A stretch of 10,278 nt of DNA from Flavobacteriales bacterium UBA4011. Its GTDB lineage: Bacteria; Bacteroidota; Bacteroidia; Flavobacteriales_D; Crocinitomicaceae. The stretch covers positions 1 through 10,278 of the forward strand of contig DGBF01000174.1 in assembly GCA_002384725.1 (NCBI GenBank), in the 5' to 3' direction. A program made the position numbers and the translations under genes. The notes below the pieces were generated by a model. It was not told where the DNA came from. It did not search any database and worked only from the letters and a program-made list of their open reading frames with translations. Of this stretch, positions 1-7,131 are shown piece after piece (position 1 is the first letter of the stretch; each line of letters opens with the position of its first letter).

Positions 1-173
1 CCCCAAGTAAAATCAAAACCATAAATCGTTGAAATAATGTGAGTTGATTTTTTAAACATTCAAGGAATTTGATGAAAAATGGTAGAAAAATAATTAATGC
101 GACAGAACCGTGTGTTAAAGCATAACACTAGTAACGATTAAAGCATAGGCATATCTTCGATTCTGTCTACAAA
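1..173. other. Left-edge non-coding stretch, possible 5' end of a leftward gene
   Basis: All three plus frames hit stop codons within the first 32 bases, so no rightward gene enters from the left. On the minus strand two frames stay open to the window edge. One starts with an ATG at 59-57 (MFKKSTHIISTIYGF...). The other is open from about 127 and has its only ATG at 22-20 (MVLILLG); its upstream codons read as hydrophobic residues. Neither has a clear TAnnTTTG element upstream, so I cannot say which, if either, is real. A 10-base direct repeat TTAAAGCATA lies at 115-124 and 138-147. Confidence 0.25.
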
Positions 174-206
174 GAAAAAGAGAGTTCGGTTTGAGCTTTC
201 TTTTTT
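174..206. terminator. Hairpin with A-rich and T-rich flanks, probable intrinsic terminator
   Basis: Bases 175-187 pair with 193-205 around the 5-base loop GGTTT. As plus-strand RNA, two pairs are G-U wobbles. The left arm begins with A's and the right arm ends in a run of six T's (201-206), the layout of a terminator usable from both sides. It lies 11 bases beyond the stop codon of the leftward pseudouridine synthase, which it probably serves. No rightward gene is visible to its left. Confidence 0.5.
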
Positions 207-216
207 AGTTTTAACA

Positions 217-1902
217 TCAAAAGCCAGCCTTCATCTCAAACTCAACTAATTTCTCCGTAATAGGATGACGAAACTGCAACCATTCTGCGTGCAACATTAA
301 TCGCTCCTCTTTCGTGCCGTACAAATCATCGCCGACAATCGCTATATTTAATCCACGCGGATGTGAAGCATGCACCCTCAATTGATGAGAGCGACCTGTT
401 ATCGGGAAAAAGTGAATCCTAGTTCGACCATTTTTGCGCTCCACAACTTTGTATTCCGTCCGCGCTTTTTTGCCAAATTCTTCGCACACCAGCTGATGCG
501 GACGATTGTCTAAATCGAGTCGAAGGGGTAAATCAACTATTCCAGAATCTTGTTCTAAAATTCCGTCCAGTATGGCAACATATCGTTTTTTTATAGTTCG
601 CTTGATGAAAAGGGCTTGTAGTTTTTTATGTGCTTCTTTCGTTTTTGCCAACAACATCAATCCTGATGTCGCCATGTCTAATCGATGGACAATTAGCGGA
701 GTTTCACTACGAGGATAGATTTTTTGCATGCGTTCGTCTACTGAATCTGTTAATGTTTTTCCTGGAACAGAAAGCAGTCCATCTGGTTTGTTCACCACCA
801 AAATTGCCTCGTCTTCATAAATGATTTCAATTTCTTTTTGAAAAGAAGAATGCTTTAGAATCGGGTTTTCTTCTACTTGTAACCCTTTCAACATGTGTCC
901 CAAAATCGGTTCGCATTTACTCCGACATGCGGGATAAAAGTGCTTGTGTTTTCTGATTTCCGAAGCAGCAGCTTTCCCCCACCAAAACTCAGCCATACAG
1001 ATTGGTTTTAGATTATTCTGATAGGAAAAATGCAATAATTTTGGAGCTGCACATTCTCCTGAACCCGCTGGAGGAAATCCACCTTCTAGAAAAGAAAAAA
1101 TTTCCATTAAAGATTGTACTTCATCTTTCGCATTCAGAAAAGTGTAGTGGGCAAATATCTTTCTTTGCAACTCAGCTGAACGATTGGCTCTTTGTTGTTT
1201 CAAAGAAATAAGTTCGTTTTTTAAAGTAAAATATGCCGATTCCGCAGCTTCAATTTTCTCCTTCCACTCCCGCTTTTTATCTTTTAAAAAGTATTGTTCT
1301 CCAATGGATTCTTTCGTGAGTTGTTTCAATAAAGCATCAAGTGGTTCACTTGATAATTCATTTTGTCCAGTTAATTTTTTAGTTTTTCGAGTTTTTCGAT
1401 TTTCTCGAATTTGAGCTTGGTAATCCTCAATTTCTATTTTGTGTTCGCTTCGAATTTTTTCTAACTTTTCCTTCGTTGTTTTCAACTCCGGATTTCTTTT
1501 TGATGCATCAACTAAGTCCGTCAAAGCGTCTACCTCACGCCCTTCTACTTTATAAAATCCTTCTTTCTCTAGAATATCAAAAACGGGTGGAACGAACTTC
1601 GGCCAATGATTGCTATTCGCTAGTTTTCCCGAGAATGCGGATAAATAACCTAATTCGCCATCCGAATTTTGAACAACAAGAACACCGAACATCTTCCCCA
1701 ATGCTGTTTCAGAATCAGGATCCGTTAATCCAAAATCGTGTGACCAATCTGTTTGTGTATGAAGATGCTTTTGTAAATCTTCAGCAGCAAGTATTGCCAA
1801 AGGATGAGGTTCGTAGAAAAAGGGGAAGGTAAATTTTTCTGGAACATCCGAATTTGAGTCGACCTTCTCGAGAAATTGAAAGAATTTACCTTGTTTTAAC
1901 AT
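217..1902 (-). CDS. RluA-family RNA pseudouridine synthase with long N-terminal coiled-coil extension
   Basis: This is a 561-residue cytoplasmic enzyme expected to isomerise uridine to pseudouridine in rRNA or tRNA. The catalytic domain occupies about residues 355-561 and is of RluA size. It shows VNKPDGLLSVPG (370-381), the active-site motif HRLDMATSGL (406-415, catalytic aspartate D409), the ITGRSHQLRVH segment (501-511) and VGDDLYG (523-529). The first 350 residues are an extension. It begins with FPFFYEPHPLAILAAEDLQ near residues 26-44, followed by a charged, probably coiled-coil stretch (about 138-250). Next comes a conserved-looking segment with cysteines at 284, 302, 326 and 330 (GSGECAAPKLL, FYPACRSKCEPIL). 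Long RluA homologues of this layout are known in Bacteroidota and some gammaproteobacteria; the role of the extension is unclear to me. The ATG at 1902 fits the conserved N-terminus and a -7 element just upstream. The exact RNA target cannot be assigned. Confidence 0.92.
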   Translation of the reverse strand: MLKQGKFFQFLEKVDSNSDVPEKFTFPFFYEPHPLAILAAEDLQKHLHTQTDWSHDFGLTDPDSETALGKMFGVLVVQNSDGELGYLSAFSGKLANSNHWPKFVPPVFDILEKEGFYKVEGREVDALTDLVDASKRNPELKTTKEKLEKIRSEHKIEIEDYQAQIRENRKTRKTKKLTGQNELSSEPLDALLKQLTKESIGEQYFLKDKKREWKEKIEAAESAYFTLKNELISLKQQRANRSAELQRKIFAHYTFLNAKDEVQSLMEIFSFLEGGFPPAGSGECAAPKLLHFSYQNNLKPICMAEFWWGKAAASEIRKHKHFYPACRSKCEPILGHMLKGLQVEENPILKHSSFQKEIEIIYEDEAILVVNKPDGLLSVPGKTLTDSVDERMQKIYPRSETPLIVHRLDMATSGLMLLAKTKEAHKKLQALFIKRTIKKRYVAILDGILEQDSGIVDLPLRLDLDNRPHQLVCEEFGKKARTEYKVVERKNGRTRIHFFPITGRSHQLRVHASHPRGLNIAIVGDDLYGTKEERLMLHAEWLQFRHPITEKLVEFEMKAGF

Positions 1903-1910
1903 TGAGCTTG

Positions 1911-1918
1911 CAAAATTA
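1911..1918 (-). promoter_or_regulatory. Bacteroidota -7 element for the pseudouridine synthase gene
   Basis: Read on the minus strand this is TAATTTTG, an exact match to TAnnTTTG, ending 8 bases before the ATG at 1902. Transcription from it would give a leader of only a few bases, close to leaderless. I see no convincing TTG at the -33 position. Confidence 0.5.
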
Positions 1919-1963
1919 ACGAATCAATAGTTGATTTTCCTAACTCTTTCATTCGTAATTGTC

Positions 1964-1971
1964 TATCTTTG
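1964..1971 (+). promoter_or_regulatory. Bacteroidota -7 element for era
   Basis: TATCTTTG matches TAnnTTTG exactly and ends 17 bases before the era ATG at 1989, implying a leader of about 10-15 bases. It lies divergent from the promoter of the pseudouridine synthase within an 86-base intergenic region. A TTG at -33 spacing is not evident. Confidence 0.6.
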
Positions 1972-1988
1972 CACCCTCAAAAGAAAAA

Positions 1989-2864
1989 ATGGCACACAAG
2001 GCAGGTTTCGTAAGCATAGTTGGAAGTCCGAATGTAGGTAAATCGACCTTAATGAATCGATTGATGGGCGAGAAATTATCTATCGTTACTTCGAAGGCAC
2101 AAACGACGCGGCATCGTATTCTGGGAATCATGAATGAAGAAGAATACCAAATCGTTTTTTCAGATACGCCAGGAGTAGTCAATTCTGCCTATAAATTGCA
2201 CGATCAAATGATGACGTACGTCAACACCTCATTGCAGGATGCTGATGTATTGCTTTTCATCACGGATATTTATGAGGACGAAATGAATCACGCAGAAACT
2301 TTGGAGAAAATTTCCAAAATGAAAGTGCCCATTTTGTTACTCGTGAATAAAATGGACAAAAGTGATCAAGAAAAATTAGGCGAGAGATTAACGTATTGGC
2401 AAGAGAAATTACCCAATGCTGAGATTATGCCTATTTCGGCTCTTCACGGTTTCGCTATTCAAGGTGTTTTGGATAGAATTGTCGAATTGCTCCCTGAAAG
2501 CCCTGCTTATTACGATAAAGATGCCATTTCGGATCGTCCGATGCGTTTCTTCGTTTCTGAAATCATTCGTGAAAAAGTGTTCATTCACACCAGAAAAGAG
2601 GTACCATATGCAACTCAAGTCGAAATTGAAGAATATATCGAAGAGGAAAACATAACGAAAATCAGAGCACTGATCATCGTAGAAAGAGATACACAACGAG
2701 GCATCATCATCGGAAAAGGAGGTGAAATGCTCAAAAGAATAGGCCGAGAAGCCCGATTAGAAATTGAAAAGTTCATCGATCAAAAAGTGTTCTTGGATAC
2801 GTATGTGAAAGTGGACAAGGACTGGAGAGCATCGGAACAGAAATTAAAGAAATACGGATATTAA
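1989..2864 (+). CDS. era: GTPase Era, 30S ribosomal subunit assembly
   Basis: This 291-residue GTPase has the usual Era length. In the family, Era binds the 3' end of 16S rRNA and promotes 30S maturation, acting in the cytoplasm and at the membrane. G1 is GSPNVGKST (12-20), the effector region is KAQTTRHRI (36-44), G3 is DTPG (59-62), G4 is NKMD (120-123) and G5 is SAL (150-152). The C-terminal KH domain has the IIIGKGGEMLKRIG loop (239-252) and ends in VKVDKDWR (273-280) plus a short tail. I start at the ATG at 1989, giving MAHKAGFVSIVG, the normal Era beginning. A TTG 30 bases upstream would add ten residues but lies inside the promoter element. der follows in the same direction after 103 bases that include an inverted repeat. 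Confidence 0.97.
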   Translation: MAHKAGFVSIVGSPNVGKSTLMNRLMGEKLSIVTSKAQTTRHRILGIMNEEEYQIVFSDTPGVVNSAYKLHDQMMTYVNTSLQDADVLLFITDIYEDEMNHAETLEKISKMKVPILLLVNKMDKSDQEKLGERLTYWQEKLPNAEIMPISALHGFAIQGVLDRIVELLPESPAYYDKDAISDRPMRFFVSEIIREKVFIHTRKEVPYATQVEIEEYIEEENITKIRALIIVERDTQRGIIIGKGGEMLKRIGREARLEIEKFIDQKVFLDTYVKVDKDWRASEQKLKKYGY

Positions 2865-2870
2865 AACGTT

Positions 2871-2951
2871 AGTGTAAAGTGTAAAGTGTAAATTTTTTGA
2901 ATGTAGAATGAGATAATAAACATCAGACTCTGCACTTTTACACTTTTCACT
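2871..2951. repeat. Inverted repeat made of tandem GTGTAAA heptamers between era and der
   Basis: Bases 2872-2892 are three perfect tandem copies of GTGTAAA. Bases 2932-2951 are close to their reverse complement (GCACTTTTACACTTTTCACT), so the two arms can pair along about 18 positions with one mismatch and one bulge, around a loop of about 39 bases. There is no T-run beside the right arm, so this is not a classic terminator. It may be an intergenic repeat family, or it may modulate era-der read-through. Confidence 0.6.
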
Positions 2952-2967
2952 CAATTACTTTATTAGA

Positions 2968-4278
2968 ATGGGAAACGTAGTAGCAATAGTCGGAAGACCA
3001 AACGTCGGAAAATCGACCTTATTCAACCGATTGACGGAGTCAAGAAAAGCCATCGTCAAAGAGGTGAGTGGAGTGACGCGTGATCGTTTATACGGTCGTG
3101 GTGAATGGAATGGCGTGCAGTTTTCTGTTATCGATACCGGTGGATACGTGAGCGGATCAGATGATATTTTTGAAGGCGAAATTCGTAAGCAAGTCGAAAT
3201 CGCTATCGATGAAGCCAATGTGATCATTTTTGTCGTTGACGTTATGGCGGGTATAGTTGATTTGGATGAAGTCGTTGCTCAAATGTTGCGTAAAACCAAA
3301 AAGAAAGTTTTTATCGTTGCCAATAAGGTGGATAATACCGAACGATTCGGATTGTCTTCAGAATTCTATCAATTCGGTCTTGGTGATGTATACGATATGT
3401 CGGCTACAAACGGCAGCGGAACGGGTGAGTTGTTGGACGATATGGTTCTCGAATTCGATATTGCAGATGAGTCCAGTCTTGAAAATGATGGCCTTCCTAA
3501 AATTGCTGTTGTCGGTAAACCAAACGTTGGAAAGTCTTCTTTGGTAAACGCTTTGACCGGAAAAGATTCTAACATCGTAACTGCCATTTCAGGAACAACT
3601 AGAGATGCAGTCAATACAAGATACAATGCTTTTGGCTTTGATTTTCTTTTGATTGATACAGCCGGAATTCGTAAAAAAGCGAAAGTGCACGAAGATATCG
3701 AGTACTATTCTGTTCTTCGTTCGGTCAACGCCATTGAAAATTCAGATGTGTGTATCTTCATGCTAGACGCTGAAGAAGGTTTGCAAAAACAAGATTTGCA
3801 GATTTTCTATATGATTGAAAAAAACTCGAAAGGAGTTGTCGTTTTGGTCAACAAATGGGATTTAGTCGAGAAAGATCATAAAACCATGAAGGAATACGAG
3901 GAGAATCTGATTGAACAACTCGCACCTTTCAACGATGTTCCAATTATATTCACTTCGACAATCACAAAACAAAGAATTCATAAAGCTTTGGAGGCAACAA
4001 TGGAGGTCTTTGAAAATAGAATCAAGAAAATTCCTACTTCGGTATTAAATGATGTGATGTTGGACATTATCGATCATCATCCACCGCCCGCTTTGAAAGG
4101 GAAATACATCAAGATTAAATTCGTGACGCAGCTCCCAACACACGCCCCGGCATTTGCTTTCTTCTGTAATTTACCACAGTATGTTCCAGATAGTTACAAA
4201 CGTTTTATCGAAAATAGAATGCGAGAGAAATTCAATTTTAATGGTGTTCCCATCAAGATTTTCTTTAGAAAGAAGTAA
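2968..4278 (+). CDS. der: GTPase Der (EngA), double G-domain 50S ribosome assembly factor
   Basis: This 436-residue protein has the family's two tandem GTPase domains and a C-terminal KH-like domain. Der acts in late 50S subunit assembly. Domain 1 has GRPNVGKST (9-17), DTGG (56-59) and NKVD (119-122). Domain 2 has GKPNVGKSS (183-191), DTAG (230-233) and NKWD (295-298). The C-terminal region from about 350 includes [16 protein letters not shown] (370-385) and ends IKIFFRKK, as expected. The length is typical of the compact forms, with a short linker (about 160-178). The ATG at 2968 places the G1 motif at residue 9 as in homologues. The gene lies 103 bases after era with no strong promoter of its own, so it may be co-transcribed with era or start from a weak site near the heptamer repeat. 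Confidence 0.97.
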   Translation: MGNVVAIVGRPNVGKSTLFNRLTESRKAIVKEVSGVTRDRLYGRGEWNGVQFSVIDTGGYVSGSDDIFEGEIRKQVEIAIDEANVIIFVVDVMAGIVDLDEVVAQMLRKTKKKVFIVANKVDNTERFGLSSEFYQFGLGDVYDMSATNGSGTGELLDDMVLEFDIADESSLENDGLPKIAVVGKPNVGKSSLVNALTGKDSNIVTAISGTTRDAVNTRYNAFGFDFLLIDTAGIRKKAKVHEDIEYYSVLRSVNAIENSDVCIFMLDAEEGLQKQDLQIFYMIEKNSKGVVVLVNKWDLVEKDHKTMKEYEENLIEQLAPFNDVPIIFTSTITKQRIHKALEATMEVFENRIKKIPTSVLNDVMLDIIDHHPPPALKGKYIKIKFVTQLPTHAPAFAFFCNLPQYVPDSYKRFIENRMREKFNFNGVPIKIFFRKK

Positions 4279-4287
4279 GGATTTTAG

Positions 4288-4295
4288 TACCTTTC
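4288..4295 (+). promoter_or_regulatory. Possible -7 element upstream of the PsbP/DcrB-like gene
   Basis: TACCTTTC matches TAnnTTTG at all but the last base and ends 18 bases before the ATG at 4314. It would let the 4314-6546 genes be transcribed separately from der. No clear -33 TTG is seen, so this is tentative. Confidence 0.35.
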
Positions 4296-4313
4296 GGTTA
4301 TAAATTAACCCCA

Positions 4314-4844
4314 ATGTTTAGACTGCTTTTTATTCTTTTATTGACTGGTATTTTGGTATTCAACACCTCTTTCACCTTCTTTTGGAAAAAATACAAAGAC
4401 TATAATGATACAATTCATCATCCTCGTTCTTGGAGCATTGATAAATCTGTAAAACTTGGAACCAAATTCATTTTTACCAGTGGTTTAGATTCAACCACAG
4501 ACACCTTCCAAGAGAATATAAATCTTATCATTCAAGATGTTTCTGAACTCGATTTGAGTTTGAAAAAATTCGTCGAAATCACTATTCAACAAATAAAAAC
4601 GATGCTGCCCAATGGGAAATTATTGGTCAACAAAAGAGTTCGACGTGGAGGTCGCGAATTTCAAAGATTGATATGCACGAGCACCATGAACAAACGTAAT
4701 ATGAAGTTTGAGCAATATTGTTGGGTAGTTCAACAAGAAGCATTTATTTTAACTTTTACTTGCGAAGAATCAGAATATGATAAGTACCGAAAAACGGGAC
4801 AGAAAATTTTGAATAGCTTTGTATTTAATAAGAAAGAACTCTAA
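4314..4844 (+). CDS. Small exported or membrane-anchored protein, possibly PsbP/DcrB-like fold
   Basis: This is a 176-residue protein with no firm functional assignment. Residues 3-23 are strongly hydrophobic (LLFILLLTGILVFNTSFTFF). They are followed by KKYKDY, so the protein is probably exported, either cleaved or held by an N-terminal anchor. There is no lipobox cysteine. The rest has the rhythm of PsbP/DcrB-type alpha/beta proteins: a Trp at 40, a strand and a TFQENINLIIQDV segment (64-76), an amphipathic helix (about 81-97), and a GGREFQRLICTS strand (112-123). A QYCWVVQQEAFILTFTC pair (134-150) and a final helix plus NSFVF (167-171) complete it. That fold resemblance is an inference from pattern. 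It lies 35 bases after der and 5 bases before ppx, suggesting co-transcription with ppx-pyrF. Confidence 0.75.
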   Translation: MFRLLFILLLTGILVFNTSFTFFWKKYKDYNDTIHHPRSWSIDKSVKLGTKFIFTSGLDSTTDTFQENINLIIQDVSELDLSLKKFVEITIQQIKTMLPNGKLLVNKRVRRGGREFQRLICTSTMNKRNMKFEQYCWVVQQEAFILTFTCEESEYDKYRKTGQKILNSFVFNKKEL

Positions 4845-4849
4845 GAATT

Positions 4850-5731
4850 TTGAGATACGGCGCAATAGATATTGGTACAAACGCTGCACGATTGCTCGTA
4901 GGAGAAGTCGTGGAAGAAGATGGTCATTCATTTATAAAAAAAGTTTCCTATACACGGATCCCTTTACGACTGGGCGAAGAGGTTTTTAGTACAGGCGAAA
5001 TTTCTGAGAAAAAGAAAACAGAATTCGTCAAAACTATTCAAGCTTTTCGACTAATATCTGAAATCTTTGAGGTCGTTGAACTAAGAGCATGCGCTACTTC
5101 AGCCATGAGGGAAGCAACAAACGGTTTGCTGGTTCGTGATTTGATTGAAGTTGAAACGGGCGTTTCCATCGAAACTATTTCTGGTGACGAAGAAGCTGAG
5201 CTTATCCTAGGAACCTTTGCTTTGTTTGATTTGGATATTGAAGTACCTTTTGTGGTTATCGATGTTGGAGGAGGAAGTACCGAAATCAGCGTTTTCGAGA
5301 ACGGCGAAAGAATCGCGTCAAAGTCTTTTGAAGTTGGAACTTTGCGTATCATTAAAGAGAAAGTGAATCCAAATGTTTGGGCTGATATGACCGAATGGTT
5401 GAAAACGAATATTGAGCTTTCGAAACATCACATCGTTTACGGGACAGGAGGAAATATAAACAAGGCACAAAAGTTAGTCGGGGCTATGCAAGCTGATCCA
5501 ATTTCATTGAAAAAATTGGAGGATTTACGCGATGGATTATCACCTTTGACTATCGCTCAACGTGTCGATCGATTCCAACTAAAACCAGATAGAGCCGACG
5601 TACTTGTGCCAGCGATGGAAATATTTTCTCACATTATGCGCGCTTTGAAATGTCGCACCATATTGGTTCCGAAAATTGGACTTTCCGATGGAATCATCTA
5701 TCAATTGGATCAAAAAAATAAGAACTCATGA
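4850..5731 (+). CDS. ppx: Ppx/GppA-family phosphatase (exopolyphosphatase-like), TTG start
   Basis: This 293-residue enzyme has the actin-like ASKHA fold and is expected to hydrolyse inorganic polyphosphate and/or pppGpp in the cytoplasm. Visible motifs are the first phosphate loop [13 protein letters not shown] (4-16), [13 protein letters not shown] (80-92), the acidic SGDEEAELI segment (111-119) that in the family carries the catalytic glutamate, and the second phosphate loop [15 protein letters not shown] (136-150). [13 protein letters not shown] (197-209) and [12 protein letters not shown] (275-286) follow. It is the short two-domain form, without the C-terminal HD-like domain of the E. 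coli enzyme. The gene must start at TTG (4850): the frame is closed by TAA at 4829-4831, no ATG or GTG lies between, and the conserved RYGAIDIG follows directly. The only nearby alternative is ATT at 4847. Its stop overlaps the pyrF start (ATGA). Whether it prefers polyphosphate or pppGpp cannot be told from sequence. Confidence 0.92.
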   Translation: MRYGAIDIGTNAARLLVGEVVEEDGHSFIKKVSYTRIPLRLGEEVFSTGEISEKKKTEFVKTIQAFRLISEIFEVVELRACATSAMREATNGLLVRDLIEVETGVSIETISGDEEAELILGTFALFDLDIEVPFVVIDVGGGSTEISVFENGERIASKSFEVGTLRIIKEKVNPNVWADMTEWLKTNIELSKHHIVYGTGGNINKAQKLVGAMQADPISLKKLEDLRDGLSPLTIAQRVDRFQLKPDRADVLVPAMEIFSHIMRALKCRTILVPKIGLSDGIIYQLDQKNKNS

Positions 5732-6546
5732 CAAAAGCAGAACTGGTAGCCCAAATCAAAAGAAAAAAATCATTTCTGTGCGTAGGATTAGATACTGATT
5801 TGACGAAAATCCCTGCTCATTTTTTGGAAATGGAAGATCCCATTTTTGAATTCAATAAGGCGATTATTGATGCAACAAAGGACTATTGCGTTGCCTATAA
5901 ACCAAATACAGCTTTTTATGAATGTCACGGTGTAAAAGGGTGGAAGTCACTTCAAAAAACCATCGATTATATTCCTAAAGACATCTTCACAATAGCTGAC
6001 GCGAAAAGAGGAGATATCGGAAACACTTCACTTTATTACGCCAAAACATTTTTTGAAACGTTGAATTGTGATTCGGTAACCGTTGCCCCCTACATGGGCG
6101 AAGACAGTGTTTCCCCGTTCCTTACCTACGAAAATAAATGGGTCATACTTTTGGCCTTGACTTCCAATAAGGGCGCCTTAGATTTCCAAATGACGGAAGA
6201 CAAAAACGGTGAGCAACTTTTCAAAAAAGTATTGAAAAAATCGGTCCAATGGGGAACACCCGAAAACTTGATGTATGTCGTTGGTGCAACAAGAGCTGAA
6301 GGAATAGGCGAAGTGAGAGCATTGGTTCCCAATCATTTTTTCTTGGTTCCAGGAGTTGGTGCGCAAGGTGGATCACTTGAAGATGTTGTGAAATATGGTT
6401 GGAACGATGATTGTGGATTGTTGGTAAATTCATCCAGAGGGATTTTGTACGCTTCAAACGGAAATGATTTTGCTGAAAAAGCAAAAGAAGAAGCGATGAA
6501 ACTTCAAGATGAAATGGCAAGACTGATCGAAGAAAAGGGCCTGTAG
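5728..6546 (+). CDS. pyrF: Orotidine 5'-phosphate decarboxylase, long (class 2) form
   Basis: This 272-residue enzyme decarboxylates orotidine monophosphate to UMP, the last step of de novo pyrimidine synthesis. The active-site motif [10 protein letters not shown] is at 91-100, with the D-K-x-x-D catalytic array. Other family segments are [12 protein letters not shown] (18-29), YKPNTAFYE (57-65), [13 protein letters not shown] (119-131), LALTSNKG (142-149), [14 protein letters not shown] (184-197), VPGVGAQGG (207-215) and [13 protein letters not shown] (231-243). The length and the TSNKG/GATRAE pattern fit the longer PyrF class found in actinobacteria, Bacteroidota and others, not the roughly 230-residue E. 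coli type. The ATG at 5728 overlaps the ppx stop by four bases, so translation is probably coupled. It is the last gene of the rightward block, and its stop lies one base from the end of a convergent pseudogene. I see no T-run terminator for it. Confidence 0.97.
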   Translation: MTKAELVAQIKRKKSFLCVGLDTDLTKIPAHFLEMEDPIFEFNKAIIDATKDYCVAYKPNTAFYECHGVKGWKSLQKTIDYIPKDIFTIADAKRGDIGNTSLYYAKTFFETLNCDSVTVAPYMGEDSVSPFLTYENKWVILLALTSNKGALDFQMTEDKNGEQLFKKVLKKSVQWGTPENLMYVVGATRAEGIGEVRALVPNHFFLVPGVGAQGGSLEDVVKYGWNDDCGLLVNSSRGILYASNGNDFAEKAKEEAMKLQDEMARLIEEKGL

Positions 6547-6547
6547 T

Positions 6548-7038
6548 CTAAAAGTTAAATTCAAAAAATCTATTTTGGTAGATTAAGACGCCTCCGAGAG
6601 AAGGGGATGTAATCGACATTTTACAATACGAAATAGTAATGACATTCGTGCTCACTGAAACATATACTTCCTCTGTTTCGTCAAAGGTGATCCTTGGGTC
6701 AAAATCGGCAAGCGTAATTACCTTAACTTGATTACCTTAACCATTCAGTGAGGCTGTAAAATTATATTTCCTAGAAGTTCGAAACTCATTAAATGCAATT
6801 GACATTGCGTAATTATTGGGATTATTGTTTAGCGAAAAATATAGAATAAACCCAGCGTTAGTATTATGTGAATCGGCTTGATAAGTCAAAGAATCAAAAG
6901 TATAGAATGTGTCGAGTTCGACTTCACAGGTTGGTGAAATATTTGTATTTGAGGTTATACATTCAGCAGGGGTGGTCTCTTTTTACAGGCGAGCAAAAAA
7001 ACAACAATTAAGGTGATTAGTGGAAGTTCTGTTTTCAT
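6548..7038 (-). pseudogene. Decayed lipoprotein gene (one frameshift, one in-frame stop)
   Basis: Reading the minus strand from the ATG at 7038 gives a lipoprotein signal peptide, MKTELPLITLIVVFLLAC, with lipobox LLAC and lipid-attachment Cys18. The literal frame then ends at TAA (6955-6957) after 27 residues. A one-base shift at the five-A run (plus-strand T's 6980-6984) restores a long reading frame, CKKETTPAECITSN..., as if one A was lost. It continues to YNFTASLNG, meets an in-frame TAA (6737-6739), then runs open for 62 codons (GNQVKVITLADFDPR...) to a TAG at 6548-6550. Repaired, it would encode about 163 residues, probably a beta-rich surface lipoprotein of unknown function. Two independent lesions favour true decay over one sequencing error. 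Its end is one base from pyrF. Confidence 0.75.
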
Positions 7039-7046
7039 TTCGTTAA

Positions 7047-7054
7047 CAATACTA
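7047..7054 (-). promoter_or_regulatory. Possible -7 element of the decayed lipoprotein gene
   Basis: On the minus strand this reads TAGTATTG, one mismatch from TAnnTTTG, ending 8 bases before the pseudogene ATG at 7038. The spacing is like that of the pseudouridine synthase gene. If still active it would drive a transcript from the broken gene. Confidence 0.35.
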
Positions 7055-7074
7055 ATTCTGTCTTTGCATTAGTC

Positions 7075-7104
7075 AAAAAAAAAGCCTTCCGCAGAGCGGA
7101 AGGC
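7075..7104 (-). terminator. Strong intrinsic terminator of the 56-residue membrane protein gene
   Basis: GCCTTCCGC (7084-7092) pairs perfectly with GCGGAAGGC (7096-7104) around a 3-base loop. On the minus strand the nine-pair GC-rich stem is followed directly by nine T's (plus-strand A's 7075-7083). It lies 27 bases past the stop of the leftward 7132-7302 gene. This is direct evidence that the region is transcribed leftward. The plus-strand side has no T-run. Confidence 0.9.
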
Positions 7105-7131
7105 CGAAATATATTTCGTTAAAAGAAGAAT

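Noticed and set aside
152..159. TATCTTCG as a plus-strand promoter
   Set aside because: It has one mismatch to TAnnTTTG and is followed within 20 bases by a terminator-like hairpin with no rightward gene.
1476..1832. Plus-strand open frame of 118 codons inside the pseudouridine synthase gene
   Set aside because: It is antisense to a well-supported coding region and shows no domain or start context.
1959..1988. Ten-residue N-terminal extension of Era from a TTG start
   Set aside because: The extension lies across the TAnnTTTG promoter element, and Era homologues begin at MAHKAGF, which fits the ATG at 1989.
2871..2951. CRISPR array or direct-repeat spacer array
   Set aside because: The units are 7 bases, contiguous and without spacers, and the second arm is inverted.
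6980..6990. Programmed -1 ribosomal frameshift instead of a mutation in the lipoprotein gene
   Set aside because: The run is only five A's and does not form the full A-AAA-AAG slippery heptamer, and a second in-frame stop downstream would still truncate the product.
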